DNA of 64,000 nt from contig CM019236.1 in assembly GCA_009741485.1 (NCBI GenBank), positions 64,959,397 through 65,023,396 of the forward strand, read 5' to 3'. This document shows positions 12,989-25,960 of the stretch, in pieces. The notes beneath the pieces are model-generated. The model saw nothing but the letters and a program-made list of their open reading frames with translations, did no database searches and was not told the DNA's origin. Source of the DNA: Malurus cyaneus samueli. Lineage: Eukaryota > Chordata > Aves > Passeriformes > Maluridae. The position numbers were made by a program, and so were the translations under genes. Every line of letters begins with the position of its first letter. Position 1 is the first letter of the stretch.

Positions 12989-14560
12989 ACCACAGTTTAG
13001 AATAAGACACTCTAAAGTTTCGTTCTGAGCTAGTGGATTATTGTAAAACTACTTCAGCTCATTCAAAAGATTTATTTTTTTTCCTGGAGAATATACTTTA
13101 GTACTTTATAGCACCAATCTGGTAATTGAAGCCTGTTAAATGAACTTTCTTGCCCTGTATGTATCAAGATACATACATACATACATCTTTTTCTGGTAAA
13201 AAGGGGATAGTAATTCCAATAACAAACTTTCTTTTCCAGATTTTTCCCTAAACCACTAAACACATGTTTTCTTAACTCCAGTGGAACCCATTAAGGGTGT
13301 GCGAGCAAAATGAAATGACATTTCGGTCTCAATTTGTGTGCAAGATAAATACATTAAAATTTGCAATCACAAGTGAATACCAATAGAAGAAAAAGTGATT
13401 AGAACCATGTGGAATTGCAACAATAAATTACAGAGGTGTTTTTACATTAAAAAAGTATCTTACAGAGCTATTTAAATGACAAAATATCAAGACTTGTGAT
13501 CTTCTCGAGGCATTTATATTCCTACTACAAAATTGTCCACGTAAGCTCTTTGAATGTTATGAATAAAATACAAACAAGTCTGTGAAAATCGGTAAATACC
13601 ATAATGACTGAGAATTTAACCTGATATAGTTGTGATCTGAGTCCTCTTACTGACTGAGATACATGCAAGAGTACCATGAACTCAATCCCTGGAGAAAATG
13701 TCAGGGATATCCAAACAGCCATATTGACAGCAAACTTTTTGGATAGATTTTCTGATTGCTGTGCTCCATAGGTGTTTGTGATGAATGCCCACTGGCTGTG
13801 TTCAGCATGTTACTCCAGTAGTGCCTATCTTCAAGGGTTTTATGAGTTAGTGTAGCTTTTATGCTTTATGCATTACTCAGCTCATAAACTTTCTGCTAGG
13901 GGATCTGATAGGAAGTAAATGCAAGTTTCAGGAGATTATTAATTGGTTTCTATTAATTGCTGCTATTCTTTTAAGACAAGATGATTAGACTTCCAGAAGA
14001 AAACAAAAAAAAAAAAAAAAAAAAAAAACAAAACGAAGAACAGAAAACAACTGGTCTTGGGCAGCCAAGAATCCATTAAAAACAAAATTAAAATGCAGCA
14101 GCAGGCAAATTCACTAGTTCAAAATACAGTTAACAATGCAGAATCAAGGATAGATACCTACCAATTCCATTAATAACTATACCTTATAAATCACCGCACT
14201 GTTTAGGAGGACTTGACATAGTTTCTTGTTTTCTACACCACTAATAAATATACTCTATAAATGTTTGTATAAAACTTGCAGTGTTACTTGTAATACACCA
14301 TAGGACTGAACAGAATATGAACTTACAACAAACCTCGTTGTCTTGAATTGTAGCTGTATTTTTTAGACTGTTTATACTTCTTTTTAAAAAGAACCTGGCA
14401 AAATTTGTAAAGATAACTTCAAGAACATTAGATTATGTATAAGACTTCTAAATTATAAAGGTTCATGACCTATGGAATTCCCTGTTTCCAATGCCATTTT
14501 CTCATGCTCTAGATAAATGAGATCATCAGGTGAAGACCCCTGATTGCTGATCTGAAATCC
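12989..14560 (-). repeat. Inverted copy of 1139-2715
   Basis: Reverse complement of 1139-2715 along its whole length, starting at CCACAGTTTAG (against CTAAACTGTGG near 2705) and ending near GAAGACCCCTGATTG (against CAATCAGGGGTCTTC near 1158). It is diverged by substitutions and indels. It contains a run of about 27 A near 14009 in place of a run of 9 T at 1633. No gene is visible. Confidence 0.8.
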
Positions 14561-16538
14561 AGATAGAGACGAGAAACATTTCTCTAAAGTTCTTCGTGCG
14601 CCATTCTTTGAGAGATTAATTTCAAGTTTCTAGCTATAAAAGGAACCTTATTACTGCTCTAGCTGCTGGATATGAGGTAGAGGCACTCATCACGGCTCCT
14701 AAAAAAAGCTGCTCTGAGAGCTTCCCACAAGCCAAAAGAGCAGAACAACCGAAGCTTTTCCTCTAAGAGCTCCTTATTTGTTCTTGAAAAAGTTCAACCT
14801 GTCATTCCCAAAGAATTTTTAGAAAATGTGACAAGTGAGTCCCTGGCCGTTTGTAAAAGCTCAGGAAATTTTAGTTAGCATAGTGCTGACGTGGAATAAT
14901 CCTAAGATTCATGAAAGCACCTAGAGGACACTCCGAATTTCCCTAGGATAAAATTTTTCACTACTTTTTTTTTCCAGTAAGGTGCTTTAAGGCACTTTTG
15001 CAAGGTTTTGGTAATAATTTACAGCATTCTAATACCATTCTAAACTAATCTTGATTTCCATGGTGATACATCCAGTGCTTGCTTTTCCAGTTGAAGTATT
15101 TGAAAATCTTTTCTTTTTTTCAGCCACACTTGTTGCCATAGTGAAAAAAAGGTATTCTGAAGAAACCAGAATTGTTTTACCCTATGACTCATGGATGACT
15201 GCAGGCCTTCAAAGTTGTGGAATAAAATACACAGAGAGGATTAAAAAAAGAAAATGGATTGAACATCTGGTCACAAAAGATTGCAATGTCCCTACGAGTG
15301 CCAAAAGCATGTGGTCCCACTGTCATCTTCAGCATGAAATTAAAATATGCTTTCAGTAGTCACACAGGAACACCATATCCAAGTGTGAGCTTGCACATGA
15401 CTAATGCTGTCTCCTCATCACACCACTAGAGTCCATAACACAAACTGAGAGCCCTTTCAGACCTTGTTGTGATTTGTGTATTGATCAGATGACAGAGGTG
15501 GTGTAACAAAGTTGGCAGTGATAAATTGCTCTGGAATGTGGGTTGGAAATCTTGAAACCTCATCAGTGTGTTTGATTTGTGCTTCCCTGTTAGCCTCCAG
15601 AAGTCTCATTCTGACACTGCACAGTCCCCCCCTATCTTGGACATTGCTTAGAGTAAGACACTTTTAAAGCATTCCAACATGAGAAGATGCCCTGTTGTTT
15701 GCAGAAATTGCAAGCAGGCAGTGACTGAGGAATTCACTATGTTTTTGTTATTTCTGTTCAGTGTGATTACAGGGTGATTTTGGTTCTTATGAAAAGCCAG
15801 AGTCATAGACATACATTTAACTTTTAATTTGGAAAAAATTGTTTGCTTCCATTTTTAAAAATTTTAAAAAAATCAAGATAAATGTGCATTGCTTACTTCA
15901 AATACAGACAATTAAGGACAGGTCTTTTCCTCCAGCAGAAGTTAAGTGATTCAGTTTTTAGTAACAGCTTTAATTGGCTCTCTTTTCCAGGTCTTTGTTG
16001 TATTGTAATATACATGACACAAAATCAGTAAACATTTAGGTCTTTCAAGAGGCAGATTCTAATAGCCACAGCTCTTTTTCTACAAAGTCTATAGTAGCTG
16101 TGTCTGCTTATGTAAATAAGGTTAGATATTAAAACAACCTTAACTGATATTAACAAAGATATTTCTATGTACAGCTGACATTGATTTTAGTGGGAATTAG
16201 AGCCGTAGGTAAGAATAAGAACCTGAATACTTTGGCTGAACCAGAATTGCTCCTCCTCTTGTCTTCTCTTAATAGCCAAATACATGCCTTGTCACTGCCT
16301 TTCTGAAATCTGAGCACGAGCAAATGGCTCGAAGTTTCTGCTGTAACAAACTGCAGCAAAATCAAGTATGAATATAGTGGAAACTATCTGGAAATGTTAG
16401 TGTTTAGTGGATATTTTTCATGCAGTGGCTGCTTCTGTGAGAGGGCAAAACCCAAAAAGATATGAAAAATTAAGATTAAAATGAGAAGTAAATTATTAAT
16501 AAAACAAAGTACTGCTGCTTTCTTTGTGCACATTTTCA
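14561..16538. other. Non-coding single-copy stretch
   Basis: AT-rich DNA with no partner in the window and no recognised repeat. It contains one open frame of note (15051-15359), listed separately. Confidence 0.5.
15051..15359 (+). CDS. Open frame of 102 codons, unrecognised, possibly spurious
   Basis: The frame runs from ATG to TAG and I recognise no family. Its composition is more protein-like than other frames nearby: charged stretches such as KKRYSEETRIVLPYDSW and ERIKKRKWIEHL, with tryptophan and cysteine spread through it. Inside the frame, TTTTCTTTTTTTCAG (about 15108-15123) resembles a splice acceptor, so the real coding part, if any, would be an exon starting near 15124. No donor or partner exon was found. 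Chance is the more likely explanation in 64 kb of AT-rich DNA. Confidence 0.15.
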   Translation: MISMVIHPVLAFPVEVFENLFFFSATLVAIVKKRYSEETRIVLPYDSWMTAGLQSCGIKYTERIKKRKWIEHLVTKDCNVPTSAKSMWSHCHLQHEIKICFQ

Positions 16539-19437
16539 GATCTATTGGATTTTTTCTCATTGTTCTGCACAAACTGCTTCTGACTGTACAATGGACTTCA
16601 GCGGGGCCATAGCTTTCAGGTGTTTGATTTTTCATAATTCACTCAAATGCCAGCTCAATGACATTAAGTGGAAAAATAGAAAAAAATGCCTTCATTTTTC
16701 CACAGAAACAATTTTGAAAATCCATTTACATGGAAAACAAAGAGGCATTAAGCCCAGTGCAAATCTGTAGCTGAATACAAAAATCTGAAAGCATAATATT
16801 TTATTTTTCCAGATAACACAATACAAACTGTTATTTAGTGCCTGAAAGAACTGAAGAGATCTGACTTCCATGGAAGTGGACTGCTTTTCTAATTTACAGT
16901 ACAGTAAAAATTCCTTCTAAACCCACTTTTCCTTTTCTTTTCTCTTTTTAAGAAAATAAACCTTAAGCAGAAGCCTTTTTGAGAGAATTTTTAAAAAGTA
17001 TAGACTTAGTATTTATTAAATAAGCTTTTATTTTTATTCATTCTTGCTTTTGCTTCTCAAACTTTTCAGTCCTTGAAATGGTGTAAGATTTTCACTGCTA
17101 CAAACCGTTTACCATTTGCTGAACTGCAATGGTCAAGTGAGTGCTGTGTAAGATGTCTTGCCAAACAATGTTACCAACAACACAGTTAAGTCAAGAAAAA
17201 GAACTTTTATACTGAGACGAAAACAGGTAATCTTGTTAACTGAGAAAAAAAAAGTAGAAAAGACAATTTTGCATACATTTAATAATAATATGCATATTGT
17301 CTAACCAGGATAACTCTGATGCTGCAACCTGAGCATACAACATATCTGATTGGCACTAGTGAAAGTATGTTTTCATGGTTTAGGTCTATCCTCCAGCTGC
17401 CCAGCTGCGGCAGACCAAAAGCTAAGAGCCTGTAGGGTTTCTTGGAAGCCAAAAAGGTTAGGACTTATTTCCTTACTCTTTTACCAGGTGGACATTCATG
17501 CTTCGAATTGATATAGATCTGTTTCTAGGAAAACTGAATTTGTACAACTGCAACACTGGAAAAGTACAAATATAGTATTTACTAAGTCACCCTTAGGGAA
17601 TGACATAGGACCTGACAGACAAAAGAACTCTCAAGAAAATTTCCTTTTCTTGAAGGACCTGAAGGATGTGATCTTGTCTTGCCAGGCTTAAAACTCAGCC
17701 TTATCTGCTGACATGTTTTGGCAGTAGGTCAAAGAAAGCATAAGGGAGACTGCTTTTAAGGGTATACAAATATCACTGACAGCACCCTAGTGAAATTCCA
17801 CCAGAAAATCAGCTTTGTGCATCCACAAAATTTTCCTGATGTAAAATTTCAAAATGTACTGCAGACAAATTAACTTCCTGAAATTGCCAAAACCTGAGAG
17901 AAGCAAAAAAAACCAAAAAAAAAAACCCAACCCCTCCCAGAGGGCATTCACTCAAGTGTTTTCTTCAAAATTTAGCATCATCTATCACACAAACAAAATA
18001 TGGAATTGTCTCCTGATGGTAAATAAGAAGTACTTATAACACTAAGGAATGAGATATTCTATGTGCCTTGCTGGGATATTGCTTCAGCCAGCTGAGAAAT
18101 GGTCACATCTCAGCATGGCACATACATAATAATATTTGTTGTTGTGATTATGGAGTGGTATCATGCTAACACTAGAAAACAGAAAACTTGAAAATGAGAA
18201 CTATCTCTTCTATTAATAAAAAGAAAAAGAATATGAAAATGGAAAGAAATGAGAATAATATCTTGAAATTTGATGATTGTTTTAATATTGTTTTCTTCAT
18301 GGAGAACAGTGCCTCCAACATGGTTTCATAATCTCTTTTCTGTTATTCTTCTAAATAAAACAATTTTTAGAGATAATTTTTATGTCAATTCATCCTCATA
18401 ATCCCTCATGTGATTTTGAATTATGCAAAAACCAGTGATTTAAAAAAATTTCTTCCTTTATTTTTAATGTACATCCTCTTACATTGTGAAATTACAGTAA
18501 ACCTAGCTTCCACATAAAAAGAGAAATATGCAGATTCTGATGTTTGCTTTGTAACAGCTAGAGTACCAGAATCCAGCAGTCTGGCATGCTTTCTTTCATA
18601 TTTAAGCTGTTTTTCTAGAAGTCATCCCCATTTGAGCTGCATTTTTTCCTGCCTTTGTATTTGTTTTTCATTAGGAGGTTTGTTTGAATCTTTTCTAGAG
18701 ATGACAATGAAGTACACCTCGTGATCACTATTTAGCCAGACATTGCTATGAGCAGGTATTGAATACATTATTGCTTACATTTTTCAGAAATCTGGGAATG
18801 TAGATGTTTTCAGGCAGCTCATACAAAAGTTCGTCAGTGTTTTAATTTGGTTCCATCCAGACTGATATAACAACTAAATACAGGTGTCAACATAAATCTG
18901 GAAGCAGAAAATGTCTTTAGTGGTTTTATGTCTGCAGCAATAATCAGCCCTCAATAGGACAAGATTTTCAAGTGGGGTTGCTTAAAGTTGGCCACCTAAG
19001 CTATTAGTTAAATGACATTCTAAAATTTCTAAATATAAGCTATTGGTGAGCAGGTCCTTTAATACTTTGCAAAACAGCATAGCTTAAAAGATTTCAAGAG
19101 TTTAGGTGTAAAGCTAGATAGTCTGCATAAGATAAAATCTTTACAAAGAGTATTTCTGTTGAAAGGCCTTGATGTCACTATTCATGATTGGACACTGCCA
19201 AGATTTTCTAAATTACTTCAGCAAAAGATGTAATCTATAACACTGAGAAACCTGGTTCAGTCAAGGTTTTCCAACTTTTATGTTTTCCAACTTTTTTCCT
19301 TCTGTCTCAGAAAACTACAGTGAAAGCTACTGCCAGTACGATTTATTGTTGGGTTATAAATATCTTTTCACACTGTAACCCTGGAACACCAACAACTGTC
19401 CAAGGGCCACAGCCCTGTTGAAACACTGGAAAAAAAT

Positions 19438-20097
19438 GCATGATGGTCTGGGTTAGTGTGGGTCTCCTGACAGTGAGAAAAGCCCAGAAAATTGACATGA
19501 CAGCAGCTTCTGCTCAATCATATATAGCACAGGTGGCAGCTGCTCCAGCAATTTCCACTTCTCGCTCTGCTTAGCTTTTCCCAGCAGCGGCAATGGCAGA
19601 AGTACCATGATTCAAGCTTTAAAAAGCATGAACCTCTGGAGAAATCTGGCACAAAATGCTATTGAAGCAATTCAGCTAAAGGCAAAGCAATTGCTGCCTG
19701 CAGTGGTGCATTTCTACCTTGATGAGCTACTTAGAGAAATCAGAAAATGTCCATCCAAAGATCTGGAATAAAAACTTTTATGCTGGTCTGATCTTGCCAG
19801 TTTAGCCTGCTGTATTGCTCGTTTTGCACATCAACAAGCATATAGACGTTTAGCATGAATGGATATGTTTAGCATGGCAGTAGATATTATAACAGACAAG
19901 AGATTCAGATTGCTACTGCAAAATGCAGAGCATCTGGCTGATATGGAAGCAAACTTGCCAAGAAAGAATTAAAAATATGCATGTAGTTCTGAAATGGCTT
20001 TACTGGTGGCTTATAAATCAGGAGGTGACCAAGGTGCATTTCACTGTATGGCAGCAATTATGAACTCAGACCTTCTCACTTATGCTTGCCCCATTTG
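19438..20097 (+). pseudogene. Coding-like trace, frame-broken, unrecognised
   Basis: A protein-like reading passes through several stops and at least one frame change. One frame gives VGLLTVRKAQKIDMTAASAQ up to 19575. The next (about 19590-19770) gives MNLWRNLAQNAIEAIQLKAK and VVHFYLDELLREIRKC, and after a stop the same frame continues with LASLACCIARFAHQQAYRRL and FSMAVDIITDKRFRLLLQNA. The amphipathic, leucine-rich pattern suggests helical protein ancestry, and the lack of introns across 600 bp suggests a processed pseudogene. I cannot name the parent. The same trace, with more indels, is at 31335-31995. Chance open reading cannot be excluded; a translated search would decide. Confidence 0.3.
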
Positions 20098-22165
20098 ATG
20101 CTCAGTTTATCAATTCATGTGCTGAATTAACCAGCAGTCTTGCATTATTACATCAGTTTAAACACTAATGCTATCTGTGTATTTTTCTTTATTTAAAAGA
20201 GTCACAGTGGAAAAGAGCTTTTATGATATCCGCAATTTGAAATTTCCAGCTTTGTTTTCAACAACAGTATTTGTAAACAATTTTGCATGTGTATTCATCA
20301 TAAATTATTTCAGTAGTTCCAACCAGTTCCATAACAACATCTTCCACAACTGTGATTTGATAGATACTGAAGTTTTGGACCAATCGAAGTCCATTCTGAA
20401 GGCAGCAATAATAATGAAGTTCTTTATAATTAACTTCTGTTGATTAATACAGAGTAGGAAAATACCATTGGGGTAACAAGAAGTTAGTGTGCCTGATGCT
20501 GCTTTTGGGGTGTGTCCCAATATGGTATTGAGTCCATAGTTTGCTGCAGATTACAATACACTCTATGTATTGCATTGTATTGCCCAACCTGCTACCATAA
20601 TTTATAAATATCTGTAAGCTTGAGATATTCTTCTACAGAGAAGCCAAATTAATCTGCAATACAAATAACATAAATTACAGCTCTCTCATCCTTAAGTTCA
20701 ATAACAAATGAAAAAAAAGTATATAAATAGGAAAGCAGGTGGCTCAAAGGTGTGTCTCAGCATCCTGCTTTTTGCTCTACGACAGCCTGTTTGACTAATA
20801 GCAATTGTGTACCCCAGCAGTTCCATGTGACGAGAAATACTGAATCAAAGGAACATTGTGGCCATGGCAATCTAGAAAAGACAATGAGCAAAAAAGTGAG
20901 GGTTTGGTACAAATAACACCTCTTCCAACTAACGTGGAATTAAAATAATTTATTTTTTTATTCAGGACACTGAAGAATTTCAAATGACAAAAACCTCCAC
21001 CAAAACAGAAAAATCAAAACCTGAAAGATTGTTCATGTCAGAATTCAGTCTATTATTATCACCCCAATAAAAGAGAAAGAGGAAAAGAAGGAGAGGAAAA
21101 ATATCTGCAACATTAGTGGCTTGCTAGCTGAGGAATATGCACACTGTAAACATTTAATTACTGCTTATTTATCAATGGGACAAATTATTTTTCTATTCTG
21201 TTATTATAAGCAGCAATGCATAAATGAGATTGCAAAGTGGGTTTGGGGAAGCCAAAAACTGTAACTTAATGAACAGCCTTTGTCACAATACAAAGGGAAA
21301 ATCATGAAAGAGAAGCTGAAATTAGTGCCTGTGTGGGAAATACATTAAGCATTAATCTCATAGAATTAAAACCATTAGTGAAGCATAAGGAATGGTTGAA
21401 CATGAAAAGAGATAAGGTTGTATATAGGTTGTTTTTACAGTATAGAGACTTGAAGGCCAGGAAAGACAGTCAGATTTTGAACCAGAGCCAGGGCTTTTAG
21501 TCTTCCTACACTGTGTTTTTTGGAGCTCAACAGTACTACAGAAAAATGTTTTTCTGGAGTTCTTTTCCCCTTTCTTTGATAGACACTTGTTCACTAAAAG
21601 AGACTATTGATAGGATTTTGAAAATAGATTTTATACAATCAATTGATAATTTTTCAAATCTGAGTGAATTTGACCACAGATTTTTTTCAGGCTTGTTTAG
21701 TTTTGTAAATCTCCAAATCTCATTAGATTTTCCTCTTTAAATACATAAAGTATCTCTATTAAATGATATTATCACATATAAACCAATATATTGTATTTAT
21801 AATTATGTTCTTTGATCAAACACATATTTTTTTTAAGGGGAATAATTGTTAGTGTCAGAGTGTAACCAAGGGACTTTATTAGAATAATTGGTAATGTATG
21901 GTGAAAACAGTGTATAATAGAGTCTTTGGAATCCAAATCTCCATTCCTCTATGAACCAATTAACTAGGCTTTTTTTTTCTCACTGCAATATGTGTTTATC
22001 AAAATAGTCTATTATCCTGAAACAGATTCACCTTTGATTTGCAAGATTACATGAAAAATTTGTATTATAGTTCTCACGTGGATAATAGTGACTGCATTCT
22101 TTTACACCTAACGTGGTACACCTTCCTGTCCTTTTAAGTTTTTCTGTTTCTACCATGAACCTCAG

Positions 22166-22296
22166 AAGGAAACTCACAGAGAACAATGTAGACACAGCCG
22201 CTTTATATTTCTCCAATAACACATTTAGGAGAGGAGGAAATACTAAATCTGGCAAGAGGCACCTCAGTTCCATCAAAAGAATGTGGCTGGAAAAAG
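22166..22296 (+). other. Exon-like interval with acceptor and donor signals
   Basis: A pyrimidine-rich stretch (TTTTTCTGTTTC) ends in CTCAG at 22165. The interval is open in one frame (residues KLTENNVDTAALYFSNNTFR visible) and ends in AAAAAG|GTAAGA, a strong donor match. At 131 nt it is a usual exon size. The product is not recognised and no neighbouring exon was found. In the second copy (34041-34169) the frame is broken by small indels. Confidence 0.2.
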
Positions 22297-25200
22297 GTAA
22301 GATTTATTGGTCTGTTTTCTCCTTGAAGGGGTTTTACAGGCTCTTTTCAGATGCCAGTAGGAATCACTCTTTCAGCTGGAGTTAGTTTAACTTTTATAGA
22401 GAAACCACTTTTTTTTTGCTTTTAAATGGCTCCAGGTTAGATGCTAGATTGGTGCCCCAATGAAGTGATTACTCAGCCTCTGGTTTGGATATTTTTTTCT
22501 CTGTTTTGTGGTGGGTTTTTTTGTTCCCTCTCTACCTCTTCTCTTCCCCCCCCCCCCCCAACATTACCTTGACCAGTTCAAGTTCAGCATTGAATACAGT
22601 TTGAATGTCTCATGCAATAACCAAAAAACACTTCCTCTTATTCATAGAGTAGTGTTTGTTCAATGTTTCCGTTTGAAGAATGTGTGTTAAAATAGAATAT
22701 TTATTGAATAACAGCTGATGAATAACTTTGCTTGTTCACCTATATCAGGAATCTGGCCACTGAGGGATCCAGTATAAATTCTGATTTCACCTAAAATTCC
22801 ACAGTAGTTCTCAAGAGAAATGCACACAGAAGCACTTCAAGGCACAGTTATTAAGCCATGCCTGTTCAAAGAGAAGTGAACTCTGACATGGGCAGAATGG
22901 AAGCTTTCACAGTTAGACTTCCTATGGCAAGACTGCCAACTTAAATCCTCTTTGATATGTCCAGACTATTCTAGTTTGCAGCCATCTGACCCAGTCTCCT
23001 GTTTACGATAGATCTGAGGTTTAGCTAGAGGCTGCTGGGAGTGGAGAAGACAGAAAGCCAGCTAATGAAAGAGAAACATTCTTGGAGGAATGGTCTAAGA
23101 TGTCTGTACAACTTGCCAAAGTAAAAGAATCACAGTTTGGCAAATCATAAAGAAAATCACAATATGGTAGCTCTCTCAGTTGCAGAAACATAACGTTAAA
23201 ATGTTCTTAAGAACATGTAACACAAACAAACATACATACAATTCTATACATATACATTAAAATTTCATGCTTGCCAGTCTGACAATGTGTCAGGGTACAC
23301 AATTTTTTGGGTATTTTTTTGTGTTTTGCATATTAGTGTTAGACTAGAAAAAATACCCTAATAGATTTCCTCGTCTTCTGCCAATCCCAATGTTTAAAAA
23401 ATTGTATAAAATCCATTCTTTACATATTTGATGCTAGTTTCTGACCATCACATATAAGCACAGGAGAAAGGATAAAGATATTTTACTACCTATATTCGTG
23501 CTTTGCTCTCTATCAGAATAGAGCCGTGCTGTCCTCACAAAGCCTAACACTGCCTTTCCTTCCTTTGCAGTGCACCACTAGGTGTGCATTTGGGAGCATA
23601 CACAGTGACACAAAGAGATCTGTTTTGGCTTAATTACTTCTAGGGGCATTGGAAATAACCTGTTCTAATGGCATTATAATGACACAAACTGATTTTTCTG
23701 TCTTTTCCTTTCCACAATTATTCTAGCTGTGGCAGGGCCTCTGTACAGGGCCTGCACCAAGAATTATAAGCAGTAACATTTTGGTGATTGCTGTGTGAGG
23801 AAAAACTAGGTGGTTTGATAGCCAAATGATCACTCGTCCCTCATCTATGCTATTTAAAAGATGCATATGTGGAGGCAGACAGGGCAGGGAAACAAAGTGA
23901 ATGGATAGAAAGGAATGTATTAGAAAAGTTTTTAAATGTTGTCTCATTGTAAGGGGAACACAGTTGGGCAACTTGCCGAACAGATTTTTAGTTCTTCAAC
24001 ATTTTTTCTTTTACATTTTGTGAAATTCTTGCAAGCAACACTCACATTCTTTTTGAGTTCAAATGTTTTCTTTCTGTATAAACCTCAAACCATTATGCAG
24101 TTGTGTTAAACCTTTTTGGATAAGCATCCAAGATTGTTTAAATCACATTTACCTCATAATGATATATAATATATGGCTGTGACATTTTGTACACTTTCTC
24201 TGAATTCCATTTCATTATACAAAAGATTTATTTGTGGGGTTTTTATTATTATTATTTCTTGGTATGGCAGGGATCTAATCAGATGTTTTGCTTAAACAAA
24301 ATTGGATATAGAATTTCTTAAGCTTACTTTTTCATACAGTTGGATAGAGCAGGAATAATTTAAATCTAATCAAATCAACAATGGCAAGAAAATAACAGAT
24401 CTTTTTTGTGATCATTAAATATTTTCCACCTCGCTTGACCATGCATCAACACAATAGCATTACATTACTTTGCAAAGATTTTGGTCCTATTGTGAATCTT
24501 AAGTACTTACATGTTTTGTTTTCCCCAGTGATCCTTTGTAGAGTAAAATGAGTATGTATGCTGCATGGAATCCAGGCTTTTGTTGACACCATAACAACAG
24601 TAAGATACCAAGGCAAGTACTAAAAATATTTTGCTTTTTGAATATGGCAGTCAGTATCCTTGGTGTTCTCACTAGATATGGTAATAAGACAGCATCCAGG
24701 AGCAGGTTTTTCACTGAATATGCTGGAAGAGTGACAATCTTCACCCTAATGAAGTACTGAAGTGTTTTGATTTCAAGCCGTAGGTAAGATATATGTGTTG
24801 TTCATTCTATTTATTGTTAGTACTCCATTTCATACTAGTCTGAAAAAGCAGCTCATTGTTCCTTGTTCTAAATACCGCAAAATAAGGACACAAAGGAAGC
24901 TGCTGGGGCTTCGGCCCTGAGTTCTTAGTACAAAGCTAATTCCGGTGAGGTTGAACACCTTGAGTGCTACAACCTATTTTTCACTACCACACATGACTGG
25001 CAGGCTGATAAGCAACAGGGTACCTTTTTTCCCCCCCCCCAGGTTACAATCTGACCACAACTGAAAGAAAAGTAAAAAATTAAGCTTCTAAATATTAGCT
25101 GAAATTCATTGCTACGCAATCAATTCAGCTATTTGCCACATACAGATTTGTCTTCTAGTGTATTTTTTTCATAAAAGAGAGTGGGAATGAATCGGGATTG

Positions 25201-25960
25201 AAAACTTACATTGACTTGAACTGGGAAAATGCTGCTATACTTTACCATGAGGCTAGCGTTCAAGACCCAAATACCTTTTCATCACGAATTCATCACATTT
25301 CTGCACAGCCTAGCTGGTTTAGGACAGCTTTCTTTAGAATTAGGAAACTTGTGCAAGAGACAGTCTTGGTCCTCCCTTTGTAGCTTTTGGGAACATCTGT
25401 CCCTTAGAGTACTGAAAGTCCTTTCAGTTAGTGGCATAGATTTCTTCTTTCTTCTGTGTTTTTGGTTTTAATCTTTCTCTTCAATGCTTTCCATAGGCCT
25501 TAGTCTTCAGGGAGAGATTTCATCACTTGTGTTGCTGTACCATGCAAACATTATTTAGGTAAGTTTCTTCATAAGAAATTTCACATATATCTGACTGGTA
25601 GAGATTACTAAAGAGGTTTGTATTTTTTTCTGGAGAGAGGACACAAATGATCTCTTCAGAGATTGCTTAGAATCACAAATACATAAATGGTTGGATTTCC
25701 ACTCGTAATTCTTAAAAAAATATATATTAAGGCTTTCGTGTGTTCATGGATAAAGACTGTCTCCTTTATCCCTTTGTAACTTTCTTTCACTTTCTTTCTC
25801 TCTTTATTAATTTCTTTCTTTCTTTCTGGCAAACCACTCTAACATTTCAGTGCTATATGGACTACAACGAGGTTCTGGAACTTAAGATGTTCCAAACACA
25901 GACACTTTTAAAATCTGACGCTGTGTCAATTATTATTTCAACATATCAGAATCTCTTTGT

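Larger units (their letters stand above)
16539..25960 (+). repeat. 9.4-kb block, copy A of a direct duplication
   Basis: The whole block recurs in the same order and orientation at 28520-37996. The match starts at GATCTATTGGATTTT and ends at CAGAATCTCTTTGT. Copy A has full-length homopolymers where the second copy is often one base short, so A looks like the more accurate sequence. It lacks a ~226-bp segment at 25109/25110 that the second copy has. It is AT-rich and non-coding apart from the weak traces listed separately, and holds a C14 run (22546-22559). Confidence 0.9.
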
